DNA of 64,000 nucleotides from Pseudomonas rhodesiae (GTDB taxonomy: Bacteria; Pseudomonadota; Gammaproteobacteria; Pseudomonadales; Pseudomonadaceae), in assembly GCF_007858255.1 (NCBI RefSeq), contig NZ_VFEU01000021.1:1-64000 (forward strand), given 5' to 3'. Below are positions 27,126 through 37,164 of the stretch, in pieces; positions within the stretch are counted from its first letter, which is position 1, and each line of letters starts with the position of its first letter. The position numbers and the translations under genes were made by a program. The notes under the pieces are model-generated. The model saw nothing but the letters and a program-made list of their open reading frames with translations, ran no database searches and had not been told where the DNA came from.

Positions 27126-27167
27126 TGCGTCCCTTTCCATTGATTTGAACTTGCAGGGAGCTTTGCC

Positions 27168-28157
27168 ATGCGCGTGATTCTGTTCAGCAGCCAAACCTAC
27201 GACCGCGACAGCTTCCTCGGCGCCCCGCTGCCTGCGGGCCTGGAACTGCAGTTCCAGCCGGCGCGGCTGAATCTCGATACCGTGGCGCTGGCCGAGCACC
27301 ACGAAGTGGTCTGCCCGTTCATCAACGACGACCTCAGCGCACCGGTGCTGGAATGCCTGGCCAAGGGCGGTACGCGCCTGATTGCGCTGCGTTCGGCCGG
27401 TTATAACCATGTCGACCTGGCCAGCGCCAAACGCCTGGGCCTGACCATCGTGCGCGTGCCCGCCTACTCGCCCCACGCCGTGGCCGAGCACGCCGTGGCG
27501 CTGATCCTGGCGCTCAATCGGCGTTTGCATCGTGCCTATAACCGCACCCGCGATGGCGATTTCAGCCTGCACGGCTTGACCGGATTCGACTTGGTGGGCA
27601 AGACCGTCGGCGTGGTCGGCACCGGGCAGATCGGCGCAACCTTCGCCAAGATCATGGCCGGATTCGGCTGCACGTTGTTGGCCTATGATCCGTTCCCCAA
27701 TCCCGATGTGCAGGCGCTCGGCGCACGTTACGTGAGCCTGCCCGAGTTGCTCGCCCAAGCCCGGATCATCAGCCTGCACTGCCCGCTCACCGCCGACAGC
27801 AAGCACTTGATCAACGCCGCGTCCCTGGCGCAGATGCAGCCTGGTGCGATGCTGATCAACACCGGCCGTGGCGGCCTGGTGGACACACCCGCATTGATCG
27901 AAGCTCTCAAGGACGGCCAACTCGGCTACCTGGGGCTGGACGTGTATGAAGAAGAAGCCCAGCTGTTTTTCGAAGACCGCTCTGACCTGCCCCTGCAGGA
28001 CGACGTACTCGCGCGCCTGCTGACCTTTCCCAATGTGATCATCACCGCCCACCAGGCGTTCCTGACCCACGAGGCCCTGGCGGCAATCGCCACCACTACG
28101 CTGGACAATATCGCCGCGTGGGCCGACGGTCGTGTGCAAAACCAGGTGGCAGGTTGA
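27168..28157 (+). CDS. ldhA: D-lactate dehydrogenase (2-hydroxyacid dehydrogenase), LdhA
   Basis: 329-residue cytosolic NAD-dependent D-2-hydroxyacid dehydrogenase that reduces pyruvate to D-lactate under low oxygen. The NAD-binding fold reads GKTVGVVGTGQIGATFAKIM near residue 145. Catalytic residues typical of the family follow: Arg in NTGRGGLVDT (about 233), Glu in LDVYEEE (about 262) and His in ITAHQAF (about 295). AGGGAG lies before the ATG. It follows gacS in the same direction after 42 bases, as in P. aeruginosa. Confidence 0.96.
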   Translation: MRVILFSSQTYDRDSFLGAPLPAGLELQFQPARLNLDTVALAEHHEVVCPFINDDLSAPVLECLAKGGTRLIALRSAGYNHVDLASAKRLGLTIVRVPAYSPHAVAEHAVALILALNRRLHRAYNRTRDGDFSLHGLTGFDLVGKTVGVVGTGQIGATFAKIMAGFGCTLLAYDPFPNPDVQALGARYVSLPELLAQARIISLHCPLTADSKHLINAASLAQMQPGAMLINTGRGGLVDTPALIEALKDGQLGYLGLDVYEEEAQLFFEDRSDLPLQDDVLARLLTFPNVIITAHQAFLTHEALAAIATTTLDNIAAWADGRVQNQVAG

Positions 28158-28228
28158 TCAGCGGTCACATACCGCGCTCATGATAGGCCGGCACCCGTGA
28201 TAGGATGCCGCGCCTATTTGGAGGATCC

Positions 28229-28669
28229 ATGGCCGAACACGATTTCCGCTTCAGCTTGCTGAGCCCGCAACACACCCTGATCGAATGCCGCGCCCTGGTG
28301 CCGGGCCGTTACCAAGTCACCGGCAACGGTGGTTCGATCAAGCATGGCGACGTCCTGATCGTCACCCTGCGTGGCAGTAAAACTTTGTCGATGCGCCTTA
28401 CCGTCGAAGGCGATGCGCGTTACTCCATCCGCCCGGCCGGCCAATGGGTCGCCATGGCCCAAGGGCCGAAATTCGGCGAGCTGGAAATTCACACCTGGAA
28501 GGTCAACTGCGACAGCTGCGACGCCGTGCTGGAGTTTGAGTTCGCCGTGGAAACCAAGCTGACCAAAGAGCCGCTGCAACCGGCCGCCAATGCCCGCATT
28601 GCCGAGTTGGGCTGGGCCAGTGAAGGCGACAAGCACCGCTGCCCGAGCTGCCAGAAGGCCACCCAATGA
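28229..28669 (+). CDS. Conserved hypothetical protein with two Cys pairs
   Basis: 146-residue soluble protein without signal peptide or membrane segment. I do not recognise a named family. Residues 1 to about 95 are beta-rich. Then CDSCD near residue 94 and CPSC near 140 form two CxxC-type pairs that could bind zinc, although they are separated by about 45 residues. The ATG at 28229 has a perfect GGAGG at the right distance. The stop overlaps the start of the META-domain lipoprotein gene (ATGA), so the two are translationally coupled and may work together. Confidence 0.82.
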   Translation: MAEHDFRFSLLSPQHTLIECRALVPGRYQVTGNGGSIKHGDVLIVTLRGSKTLSMRLTVEGDARYSIRPAGQWVAMAQGPKFGELEIHTWKVNCDSCDAVLEFEFAVETKLTKEPLQPAANARIAELGWASEGDKHRCPSCQKATQ

Positions 28670-29070
28670 AAGGCCTGGTGTTGCTCGCCGCACTCGGCGC
28701 CGGCTTGGCCGGCTGCGCGGGAGATGCGGTCAAACTCCAGCAGGACCACAGCTACGTGGTGGAATGGATCGGTGAGCGGCCCTTGATGGATTACGCGCAC
28801 CTGACCGTCACCCTCGGCAATGACGGGCGTGCCTACGGCAATGGTGGCTGCAACCACTGGTTCGCGCCCTACACCCTGGATGGCGACAAACTCAGCTTCG
28901 GCAAGATCGGCAGCACCCGCAAGCTCTGCGCCGAAGCCTTGATGGAGCAGGAGCACCGCTTCTTCCAGGCCCTGCAAGGCGTGCAGCGCTGGGACATCTC
29001 GCCCATCGAGCAGACCCGTTTCTGGCCGGCCGAAGGGAAGCCGATCCGCCTGTGGCTCGAAGAAGGCTGA
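28666..29070 (+). CDS. META-domain lipoprotein (HslJ-like)
   Basis: 134-residue envelope lipoprotein. The lipobox LAGC ends a short signal peptide at residue 17, so the mature chain would begin with a lipidated cysteine and carry one META domain: YGNGGCNHWFAPYTLDGDKL and GSTRKLCAEALMEQEHRFF. META/HslJ proteins are linked to novobiocin or heat response in some bacteria, but no general biochemical role is established. The start overlaps the stop of the preceding Cys-pair protein gene. Confidence 0.88.
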   Translation: MKGLVLLAALGAGLAGCAGDAVKLQQDHSYVVEWIGERPLMDYAHLTVTLGNDGRAYGNGGCNHWFAPYTLDGDKLSFGKIGSTRKLCAEALMEQEHRFFQALQGVQRWDISPIEQTRFWPAEGKPIRLWLEEG

Positions 29071-29098
29071 TCCGGGTTCTGACCCGATGGACATTTAA

Positions 29099-29127
29099 AG
29101 GTGGGTGGAAAGCCCTCCCACCGTTGC
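29099..29127. terminator. Weak hairpin between convergent genes
   Basis: GGTGGG at 29100-29105 and CCCACC at 29117-29122 make a short stem between the converging META-protein and TlpA-type genes, followed by a modest T-rich run. It is a plausible but weak terminator. Confidence 0.35.
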
Positions 29128-29141
29128 TTTGAGATGTCGCT

Positions 29142-29603
29142 TTAACCGCGCAACGCCTTGAGCTTGGCCAGCACCCCCTCGGCCGTCTGCTCGCCCATCA
29201 ACTGCTCGCGCACCTTACCCTTGTCATCGATGATGTAAGTCACCGGCAGCGCTTCGCTGCGCGGGATCTCGAAGATGCCATCCGGGTTCTGCGCCAGCAC
29301 TGTGAACTTGATCCCAAGTTTCTCGCTGGCGGCCTTGAGTTCTTCGCCCTGCACATTGTCGAAGTTGACCCCGAACACCCCGATATTCTGGCCTTTGAGC
29401 TGCTCGGCCAACGCGTTGAGTTCAGGGATTTCCGTGCGGCACGGGCCACACCATTCCGCCCAGTAGTTGATCACCACCCACTGTTTGTCCAAACGCTCGG
29501 CCGCGACTTTCTGGCCGTATTGGTCAATGCCATAGTCATTCCCGCAGCCGCTGAGCAGCAGGGTTGTGATGATCGCCAATGCACCGATCAGTCGACGTGT
29601 CAT
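29142..29603 (-). CDS. TlpA-family thioredoxin-like lipoprotein
   Basis: 153-residue periplasmic thiol-disulfide oxidoreductase. A signal peptide ends in the lipobox LLSGC, so it is probably anchored in the membrane. The redox centre AEWCGPCRTEIPEL is near residue 50, and the cis-proline region is SEALPVTYIIDDKG. Such proteins reduce periplasmic disulfides, for example in cytochrome c maturation or protection of extracytoplasmic proteins; the target here is unknown. Single gene, convergent with the META-protein gene, and divergent from arsC. Confidence 0.93.
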   Translation of the reverse strand: MTRRLIGALAIITTLLLSGCGNDYGIDQYGQKVAAERLDKQWVVINYWAEWCGPCRTEIPELNALAEQLKGQNIGVFGVNFDNVQGEELKAASEKLGIKFTVLAQNPDGIFEIPRSEALPVTYIIDDKGKVREQLMGEQTAEGVLAKLKALRG

Positions 29604-29718
29604 GGGGTAATCCTTCGTGAAAATAGACGTTGGCTGCGACCGGATGCCTCTTACGGTTTAAGGACCGGGCGCCGCGCAGGTAGAATACCCGCCACCTCCT
29701 GCAAGATGCGACCCGCAC

Positions 29719-31071
<1,353 letters not shown>

Positions 31072-31077
31072 TCCACC

Positions 31078-31097
31078 GTGGCGAGGTGACTCGCCAC
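31078..31097. terminator. Perfect hairpin between convergent genes
   Basis: GTGGCGAG, GTGA loop and CTCGCCAC form a perfect 8-bp stem directly after the DUF2069 gene and before the converging glycosylase gene. There is no T tract, so its activity as a terminator is uncertain. Confidence 0.45.
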
Positions 31098-31120
31098 GAA
31101 AGTTGCGCTTACCGCGCGTG

Positions 31121-31792
31121 TCAGTGGTTGACGGTGTACGCCAGCATCATCGACAACTGGCACATCGGCCGACCACTCTCGGCATGCCACTGGTTGAACG
31201 CGCCCTGCACCGTCGCCAGATCGCGCAGGCTGGTGGGGGCCTTGTCGACGATTTTCTGCGCATTCAACGCCGCGACTACGTCGTCGCTGGGCACAAAGGT
31301 GTCCTTGCCGACCATGCGCAGAAAGCGCGGGGCCGATAGCCCACCCAACTGGTGGCCGTGCTTGCTCAAGTATTTCCACAGCCCAACGATGTCGGTCACC
31401 GGCCAATCGGCGATGAACGCGCCGAAGCTGCCTTTTTCCTGAGTGATATCCAGGATCATCTGCGCATTACGTGGCACGCTCTTGAGCTTGCCCAGGTGAC
31501 GAATGATGCGGGTGTCCTGCATCAGGCGCTCCAGGTGCTCGGCGCCCATCAACACGACTTTTTCCGGATCGAAGCCAAAGAACACCTGCTCGAAGGCCGG
31601 CCACTTGGCATCTACCACGCTGTGCTTGAGCCCGGCCCGGAACACCCGCAGCGCCAGGGTCGACAGGTAGCGATCATCACTGATCTTGCGTAATTGCGCC
31701 GGGGTCTTGGGAGCCGGCAGATGGGCTTCCAGTTTGGCCGCCGAGCCGAAGCGGTTCAGACAATATTCGTGCAGCCACTTGTAATCGCGCAT
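31121..31792 (-). CDS. DNA-3-methyladenine glycosylase I family protein
   Basis: 223-residue HhH-superfamily protein of the adenine glycosylase (Tag) family, which removes alkylated bases from DNA. It has DRYLSTLALRVFRAGLKHSVV and DTRIIRHLGKLKSVPRNAQ in family order. The zinc-binding cysteine pattern of E. coli Tag is not evident, so it is a divergent branch and its activity is uncertain. The ATG at 31792 has AGGAGAGG upstream. It follows ttcA on the same strand but a terminator-like hairpin separates them. Confidence 0.85.
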   Translation of the reverse strand: MRDYKWLHEYCLNRFGSAAKLEAHLPAPKTPAQLRKISDDRYLSTLALRVFRAGLKHSVVDAKWPAFEQVFFGFDPEKVVLMGAEHLERLMQDTRIIRHLGKLKSVPRNAQMILDITQEKGSFGAFIADWPVTDIVGLWKYLSKHGHQLGGLSAPRFLRMVGKDTFVPSDDVVAALNAQKIVDKAPTSLRDLATVQGAFNQWHAESGRPMCQLSMMLAYTVNH

Positions 31793-31811
31793 GCCCTCTC
31801 CTGGCAGTGGA

Positions 31812-31838
31812 ATTGAAAACGGCGCCCGCAAGCGCCGT
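31812..31838 (-). terminator. Terminator after ttcA
   Basis: On the minus strand ACGGCGC, a six-base loop and GCGCCGT followed by TTTTC form a typical Rho-independent terminator 22 bases behind the ttcA stop. Confidence 0.7.
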
Positions 31839-31859
31839 GTGTCAGAGCCTTGAAACGGC

Positions 31860-32684
31860 TCAGAGGTTCACCACATTAACGAAGCGCGACGCGGCGGTCT
31901 CGTCGATCTTCAGGCTGGTGAAGTCGAACAGGTTACGGTCGGCCAACTGCGACGGGATCACATTCTGCAGGCTGCGGAAAATGCTTTCGGTACGTCCCGG
32001 GGTCTTGCGCTCCCAGTCCTGCAGCATCTCCTTGACCACCTGGCGTTGCAGGTTTTCCTGGGAGCCGCAGAGGTTGCACGGGATGATCGGGAATTGCTTG
32101 AAGTCGGAATAGGCCTGGATGTCTTTCTCATTGCAGTAGGCCAACGGACGAATCACCACGTTGCGCCCGTCATCGGCGCGCAGCTTGGGCGGCATGGCCT
32201 TGAGCGAACCATTGAAGAACATATTGAGGAAAAACGTCTCGACGATATCGTCGCGGTGATGCCCCAAGGCCATTTTGGTCGCGCCGATCTCATCGGCGAA
32301 GGTGTAGAGCGTGCCACGGCGCAGGCGCGAGCACAGCGAGCAGGTGGTTTTGCCTTCCGGGATCAGTTCCTTGACCACCGAGTAGGTGTCTTTTTCGACG
32401 ATGTGATACTCGATGCCCAACTCTTTCAGGTAGGCCGGCAACACATGCTCGGGGAAGCCCGGTTGTTTCTGGTCCATGTTGACGGCAACGATCTCGAACT
32501 TGATCGGCGCGACCTTTTGCAGGTGCAGCAGCACGTCAAGCATGGTGTAGCTGTCTTTGCCGCCGGAGAGGCAGACCATCACCTTGTCACCGTCCTCGAT
32601 CATGTTGAAATCGGCGACCGCTTCACCGGCCAGGCGACGCAGGCGTTTTTGCAGTTTGTTCTGGTTGACCGTAAGAGTGCCCAT
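31860..32684 (-). CDS. ttcA: tRNA 2-thiocytidine biosynthesis protein TtcA
   Basis: 274-residue cytosolic Fe-S enzyme that makes 2-thiocytidine at position 32 of some tRNAs. The ATP-binding PP-loop [14 protein letters not shown] is near residue 40. Two CxxC pairs that hold the Fe-S cluster follow: [10 protein letters not shown] near 120 and CNLCGSQ near 210. The ATG at 32684 gives the typical family length; upstream frame has no similarity. Divergent from a YIP1-family gene. E. coli TtcA is longer at its C-terminus but has the same core. Confidence 0.96.
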   Translation of the reverse strand: MGTLTVNQNKLQKRLRRLAGEAVADFNMIEDGDKVMVCLSGGKDSYTMLDVLLHLQKVAPIKFEIVAVNMDQKQPGFPEHVLPAYLKELGIEYHIVEKDTYSVVKELIPEGKTTCSLCSRLRRGTLYTFADEIGATKMALGHHRDDIVETFFLNMFFNGSLKAMPPKLRADDGRNVVIRPLAYCNEKDIQAYSDFKQFPIIPCNLCGSQENLQRQVVKEMLQDWERKTPGRTESIFRSLQNVIPSQLADRNLFDFTSLKIDETAASRFVNVVNL

Positions 32685-32964
32685 GGCGCTTGGATCCGCT
32701 TGAGGTGTGTGACGAAAAGCGCAGCATTTTACCGGTATGCGCCAGCGAGTCCAATGCGCGCTTATATTGCTCCTTCTACAGAGCCTGCGGCGATTAAGCC
32801 CAATGTTTACAGTGCAATATGCTCTAAAGGCCTTACAGTTTTTCCGGTCATCCATTCCTATACTGCGACATAAGGTCGCGCACAAGCTATCCAGACCTTT
32901 CAGGCCAACTGGCCCGTGGGCGCTCCGTTGGGGGGCGATAGTAATAACGACAGGAGTGACTGGC

Positions 32965-33567
32965 ATGATCCATCACGTCGTGGGGCTGTTTACCCATCCC
33001 GATCAGGAATGGCGGGAAATCCGTGGCGATAAAGAAGAAAGCATCGGCCACATGTACCTCACTCACACGCTGATCCTGGCGGCCATCCCCGCCCTATCGG
33101 CTTTTATCGGCACCACCCAGGTCGGCTGGGTCATCGGCAATCGCGCACCCGTTATGCTGACCCAGGAAAGCGCATTGTGGATGACCATCATGTCCTACGC
33201 GGCCATGCTCGCCGGCGTGGCGGTGATGGGCGCCTTTATCCACTGGATGGCGCGCACCTATGACGCCAACCCCAGCATGGCGCGCTGTGTGGCCTTCGCC
33301 ACTTATACCGCGACGCCGTTGTTTATCGGCGGGCTGGCGGCCTTGTACCCGCATATGTGGCTGGGCATGGTCGTGGGGACGGCGGCGATCTGCTACACGG
33401 TGTACCTGTTGTATGTCGGCGTGCCGACCTTTATGAGCATCGATCCGGATGAAGGCTTCCTGTTTTCCAGCTCCATACTGGCCGTGGGGCTGGTGGTGCT
33501 GGTGGCGATCATGGCGTTTACCGTGATTGTCTGGGGCCTGGGCGTTGGGCCGATCTACACCAACTGA
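32965..33567 (+). CDS. YIP1-family inner membrane protein
   Basis: 200-residue integral membrane protein with five predicted helices and the YIP1 family start [12 protein letters not shown]. Helices include [69 protein letters not shown] and a last one rich in valine. The ATG at 32965 is preceded by CAGGAG. Role unknown in bacteria; the name derives from eukaryotic Golgi relatives. Followed closely by a SprT-like gene on the same strand. Confidence 0.88.
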   Translation: MIHHVVGLFTHPDQEWREIRGDKEESIGHMYLTHTLILAAIPALSAFIGTTQVGWVIGNRAPVMLTQESALWMTIMSYAAMLAGVAVMGAFIHWMARTYDANPSMARCVAFATYTATPLFIGGLAALYPHMWLGMVVGTAAICYTVYLLYVGVPTFMSIDPDEGFLFSSSILAVGLVVLVAIMAFTVIVWGLGVGPIYTN

Positions 33568-33586
33568 CGCACACCACCGCGCAGGC

Positions 33587-33608
33587 AGGGCCACCGCAAG
33601 GTGGCCTT
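33587..33608 (+). terminator. Hairpin after the YIP1 gene
   Basis: GGCCACC, GCAA loop and GGTGGCC form a 7-bp stem about 20 bases after the stop. There is no real T tract, so it may slow rather than end transcription. Confidence 0.4.
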
Positions 33609-33696
33609 GTGCGTCTGGCATGACCATTCGGCGCCTGACAGATTCGGAAACACCTGGTTTTACGGCATACTGGGCGTCTCTGGAGATAGATACAGC

Positions 33697-34191
33697 ATGC
33701 CCGAGCAACTCAATACCCGCGTCGAAGAGTGTTTCCAGCTAGCCGAGTCCTTTTTCAAACGAAGCTTCAAGCGTCCCCAAGTCAGCCTCAAGCTGCGCGG
33801 TCAAAAGGCCGGCGTCGCGCACTTGCACGAGAATCTGCTGCGTTTCAACCCCCAGCTTTACCAGGAAAACAGCCAACACTTCCTCAAGCAGACCGTGGCC
33901 CATGAAGTGGCCCACCTGATCGCCCACCAACTATTCGGCGAGCGCATCCAGCCCCATGGCGAAGAATGGCAATTGATCATGCGCGGCGTGTACGAACTGC
34001 CGCCGGACCGCTGCCATACCTACGCGGTGAAGCGGCGCCAGGTAACGCGCTACATCTACCGTTGCCCGTGTGCCGACAGCGATTTTCCATTTTCCTCACA
34101 GCGTCACGGCCTGGTGCGTCAGGGGCGCAGGTATTTATGCCGGCGGTGTCGGCAGACACTGGTGTTTACCGGAGAGACTCGCGTGGAGTGA
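33697..34191 (+). CDS. SprT-family zinc metalloprotein
   Basis: 164-residue protein of the SprT family. It has the metalloprotease signature VAHEVAHLIAHQLFG (HExxH) near residue 70 and two C-terminal cysteine pairs: CPCADSD near 127 and CRRCRQ near 150. This is the same layout as the SprT-like domain of eukaryotic SPRTN, a DNA-protein-crosslink protease; for bacterial SprT this activity is not established. The ATG at 33697 is preferred because GGAG lies upstream and the length fits. Confidence 0.93.
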   Translation: MPEQLNTRVEECFQLAESFFKRSFKRPQVSLKLRGQKAGVAHLHENLLRFNPQLYQENSQHFLKQTVAHEVAHLIAHQLFGERIQPHGEEWQLIMRGVYELPPDRCHTYAVKRRQVTRYIYRCPCADSDFPFSSQRHGLVRQGRRYLCRRCRQTLVFTGETRVE

Positions 34192-34255
34192 TGGGGTCGG
34201 TGGTCATCGGGCGCTATCGAGGCAAGCGCCCATTTAGAGCCGAGCAACCGATTTA

Positions 34256-34412
34256 AATGTGGCAAGGGGCTTGCCCTACTAGCCCTAGGTATCACCAGTA
34301 TTAACTGAAAGAACCGGCTCAAAAGATGGGAGGGGGCTTCCCCTCGATAGCAGTGGGTCTGTCAGCCTATCTGCCACTGGCCCACCGTCATCGGGGGCAA
34401 GCCCCCTCCCAC
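34256..34412. repeat. Cluster of REP palindromes (REPIN-like)
   Basis: In the gap after the SprT gene there are three REP-type cores: GGCAAGGGGCTTGCC (about 34261-34275), GGGAGGGGGCTTCCCCTCGAT (about 34328-34347), and its inverted partner ATCGGGGGCAAGCCCCCTCCC (about 34391-34411). The last two face each other across a spacer that itself can pair (CAGTGGG with CCCACCG), which is the REPIN arrangement common in fluorescent pseudomonads. No gene is seen between 34192 and 34476. Confidence 0.85.
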
Positions 34413-34476
34413 CTTTGATAGTCGATGTTTTCGATGAAGATAGGTGCATACCCATGCACCGATAGCGGCGGGTCAT

Positions 34477-35652
34477 TCAACCGACCACCTTGCTGCGCCG
34501 CAATTCGGCTATCCGCTGAACACTGAAACCCAGCTCCGCCAACACTTCATCGCTGTGTGCGCCCACGGCTACGCCGATGTGTCGAGGCGCCGGCAACCCT
34601 TCTGAAAACTTCAGCGGGCAGGCAATCTGCGCCTGGCTTGAGCCATCGCCTCTGGGTACTTGGCTGACCAACGCCCGCGCCTTTAGCTGCGGATGAGCCA
34701 CGGCTTCACTGAGCGTCAGCACAGGCTCCACGCACGCATCCAACCCGGCAAACAATTCACATAGCTCATCGAAACGGCGCTTCTCGAATTCCACCTGCAA
34801 CGCCTGTTTAAGAACCCGTTGCTGCTCGGGCTTGAGGCTGTGCGCCGCCAACTCGGGCCGGCCCAAGGCTGCGCACAGAGCCTGCATGAAAGCAGGCTCC
34901 AGGCTACCCACCGACATCCAGCGCCCGTCCCGCGTGCGGTAGTAATCGTAGAAACTGCCGCCATTGAGCACCTGGCTTTCCCATTCCGGCTCCACACCGC
35001 ACGCCAGATACCCCGCGCCAGCCATGGCATTGAGGCTGAACGAGCAGTCCGTCATGCTCACATCCAGGTATTGCCCCACCCCACTCTGCTGCCGCGCGAT
35101 CACCGCCGCCAGCAAACCGACCACTGCGTGCAGAGAGCCGCCCCCCACATCCGCAACTTGCACGCCCAGAGGCAACGGCCCGCTGTCCTGACGCCCGGTG
35201 TAACTGGCCACGCCGGCCAGTGCCAGGTAATTGATATCGTGGCCGGCGCGGTCCTTGTAGGGGCCGGTCTGGCCGTAGCCGGTGATCGACATGTAGATCA
35301 ATCGCGGGTTGATCGCCTTCAATGCCTCATACCCCAGACCCAAGCGCTCCATCACGCCGGGGCGGAACTGTTCGAGCACAATGTCGTAATCCGCCACCAG
35401 CGTGCGCACGATCTCCAGCGCCTCGGCCTGTTTGAGGTCCAGCGCCAGGCTGCGCTTATTGCGATTGAGGTAAGCGTGGCTCGCCGAAGTGCCCCGGTCA
35501 TGGGGCGGCAGCACGCGCAACAGGTCCGGACGCGTGGGCGACTCGATGCGTAGCACTTCGGCGCCCATGTCCGCCAACATCAATGAAGCAAACGGACCGG
35601 GCAGCAAGGTGGAAAAATCCAGCACTTTAAGGGACGCCAAGGGACCGGACAT
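34477..35652 (-). CDS. CaiB/BaiF (class III) CoA-transferase family protein
   Basis: 391-residue cytosolic enzyme of the family that includes formyl-CoA transferase and alpha-methylacyl-CoA racemase. Family segments are KVLDFSTLLPGPFASLMLAD at the N-terminus, NRNKRSLALDLK near residue 65, and SITGYGQTGPYKDRAGHDIN near 130; this region carries the catalytic aspartate. The overall length of about 390 is closer to the racemase branch. The ATG at 35652 has CAGGAG upstream. Single gene, divergent from the tus operon. The acyl-CoA substrate cannot be inferred. Confidence 0.92.
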   Translation of the reverse strand: MSGPLASLKVLDFSTLLPGPFASLMLADMGAEVLRIESPTRPDLLRVLPPHDRGTSASHAYLNRNKRSLALDLKQAEALEIVRTLVADYDIVLEQFRPGVMERLGLGYEALKAINPRLIYMSITGYGQTGPYKDRAGHDINYLALAGVASYTGRQDSGPLPLGVQVADVGGGSLHAVVGLLAAVIARQQSGVGQYLDVSMTDCSFSLNAMAGAGYLACGVEPEWESQVLNGGSFYDYYRTRDGRWMSVGSLEPAFMQALCAALGRPELAAHSLKPEQQRVLKQALQVEFEKRRFDELCELFAGLDACVEPVLTLSEAVAHPQLKARALVSQVPRGDGSSQAQIACPLKFSEGLPAPRHIGVAVGAHSDEVLAELGFSVQRIAELRRSKVVG

Positions 35653-35809
35653 AGGGACTCCTGTTGGGTTGCGAGTTCCCACAGCCTAGGCAGGCTGACG
35701 CCTATCGGCAATCGTCAGAACGGTCAGCGACACTGACCGTTTTGATCACGGCGGGCTTTTTCGCGCAGTCGGCTTTATCATTGCCCCACGTTTGCTTGCC
35801 GAGTGTTCC

Positions 35810-36202
35810 ATGAAGTTTGCGATTGCCTTGTTTTCCGCCGCCCATGCGCCTTCTTCGCGCCGTGCCCTGCTGTTTGCCCAGGCTGCGCTCGCCGGCGGGC
35901 ATGAGATTGTGCGGCTGTTTTTCTATCAGGACGGCGTTTACAGCGCGGCCAATAGCATCGTCGCCCCCCAGGATGAGCAGGACATCGCGCGCCAGTGGCG
36001 TGAGTTTGTCAGCCAGCATCAGCTCGATGGCGTGGTGTGCATCGCCGCTGCCCTGCGCCGAGGCGTGCTCAATGCCGAAGAGGCCACGCGCTATCAACGC
36101 AGCGCGGTGAACCTGGAGGCCCCCTGGGCACTCTCGGGCCTTGGCCAACTGCACGACGCTGCCCAGGCCGCCGACCGCCTGATCTGCTTTGGAGGGCCGT
36201 GA
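35810..36202 (+). CDS. tusD: Sulfurtransferase complex subunit TusD
   Basis: 130-residue DsrE-like subunit of the TusBCD heterohexamer, which receives sulfur from TusA and passes it to TusE for 2-thiouridine synthesis at the tRNA wobble position by MnmA. The N-terminus FAIALFSAAHAPSSRRALLF and the loop with FYQDGVYSA match TusD, and the conserved sulfur-carrying cysteine is in DGVVCIAAAL near residue 75. First gene of tusDCBE-ybiB. MnmA, its end user, is encoded at 62.7 kb in this window. Confidence 0.95.
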   Translation: MKFAIALFSAAHAPSSRRALLFAQAALAGGHEIVRLFFYQDGVYSAANSIVAPQDEQDIARQWREFVSQHQLDGVVCIAAALRRGVLNAEEATRYQRSAVNLEAPWALSGLGQLHDAAQAADRLICFGGP

Positions 36203-36203
36203 C

Positions 36204-36554
36204 ATGTCCAAATCCCTATTGGTGATCAGCCGCCAGGCGCCCTGGTCTGGGCCCAGCGCGCGGGAAGCGCTGGACATCGTACTGGCCGGCGGAGCCTTCG
36301 ATTTGCCGATCGGCCTGCTGTTTATGGACGACGGCGTGTTTCAACTGGCGCCAGGCCAGGACGCCAAAGCCGTTCAGCAAAAAGACCTCAGTGCCAACCT
36401 GCAGGCCCTCGGGCTGTTTGGCATCGACGACGTGTTTGCCTGTAGCCACAGCCTCACGGAACGCGGGCTCACCCCACCCGCCAGCGCGCAGCCTATGGAC
36501 AGCGCTGCGATTTCCCAATTGATTGACCGTTACGACCAGGTGATAACCCTCTGA
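36204..36554 (+). CDS. tusC: Sulfurtransferase complex subunit TusC
   Basis: 116-residue DsrF-like subunit of the TusBCD sulfur relay. It begins SKSLLVISRQAPWSG and has LPIGLLFMDDGVFQL in the middle and IDRYDQVITL at the end, as in TusC. The ATG at 36204 follows the tusD stop by one base; an in-frame ATG at 36189 would overlap tusD and is less likely. The TusC subunit has no catalytic role of its own in the E. coli complex but is required for assembly. Confidence 0.93.
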   Translation: MSKSLLVISRQAPWSGPSAREALDIVLAGGAFDLPIGLLFMDDGVFQLAPGQDAKAVQQKDLSANLQALGLFGIDDVFACSHSLTERGLTPPASAQPMDSAAISQLIDRYDQVITL

Positions 36555-36832
36555 TGTCGACTCTCCATGTGGTTTCCCACTCGCCCTTTACCGATGGTCG
36601 CCTGGCCAGTTGCCTACGGGTATGCGGCGCCAAGGACGCAATCCTGCTGTGCGGTGACGGCGCCTACGCCCTGCACAACCCGGCGCTGCACAGTCAAGGT
36701 GTGAAAGTCTTTGTGCTGGCCGAAGACAGCCAGGCGCGCAACCTGCCAGTGCCGGACTGGGCCAGCAGCGTGGATTATTCGGGGTTCGTGCAGTTGTCGA
36801 TCGATTACGACAAGGTCAATACCTGGCTATGA
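36554..36832 (+). CDS. tusB: Sulfurtransferase complex subunit TusB
   Basis: 92-residue DsrH-like smallest subunit of TusBCD. The start STLHVVSHSPF and the conserved ILLCGDGAYAL are recognisable, and it ends DYDKVNTWL. The ATG at 36554 overlaps the tusC stop and the stop overlaps the tusE start, so the chain is translationally coupled. Confidence 0.92.
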   Translation: MSTLHVVSHSPFTDGRLASCLRVCGAKDAILLCGDGAYALHNPALHSQGVKVFVLAEDSQARNLPVPDWASSVDYSGFVQLSIDYDKVNTWL

Positions 36833-37164
36833 ATACGCTCACCGTCGGTTCGCGCAGCCTGGAACTGGACAAGGACGGCTACCTGGTCGACCTGAATGAC
36901 TGGTCCGTCGAAGTCGCCAACGCCCTGGCCGCCGCCGAGGCCTTGGAACTGACGCCGGACCACTGGCAGATCCTCAACCTGCTGCGCGAGTTCTACGCCC
37001 AATTCCAACTGTCCCCGGCCACGCGCCCGCTGATCAAATACACCGCCTTGAAGCTGGGCCCCGAAAAGGGCAACAGCCTGCACCTCAACAAACTGTTCAA
37101 CGGCACTCCCGCCAAACTCGCCGCCAAGCTGGCGGGCCTGCCCAGGCCGACGAATTGCTTATGA
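36829..37164 (+). CDS. tusE: Sulfur carrier TusE (DsrC family)
   Basis: 111-residue DsrC-like protein that takes persulfide from TusBCD and hands it to MnmA on tRNA. Conserved segments are DKDGYLVDLNDWS near residue 15, LTPDHWQILNLLREFY near 40, and the flexible C-terminal arm ending PRPTNCL with the sulfur-carrying penultimate cysteine. Overlaps tusB at its start and ybiB at its end, each by four bases. Confidence 0.95.
   Translation: MNTLTVGSRSLELDKDGYLVDLNDWSVEVANALAAAEALELTPDHWQILNLLREFYAQFQLSPATRPLIKYTALKLGPEKGNSLHLNKLFNGTPAKLAAKLAGLPRPTNCL

Noticed and set aside
24705-28139. Two long minus-strand open frames opposite gacS and ldhA
   Set aside because: Antisense shadows of genes with all catalytic motifs intact; the products are Gln/Gly/Val-rich and match no family.
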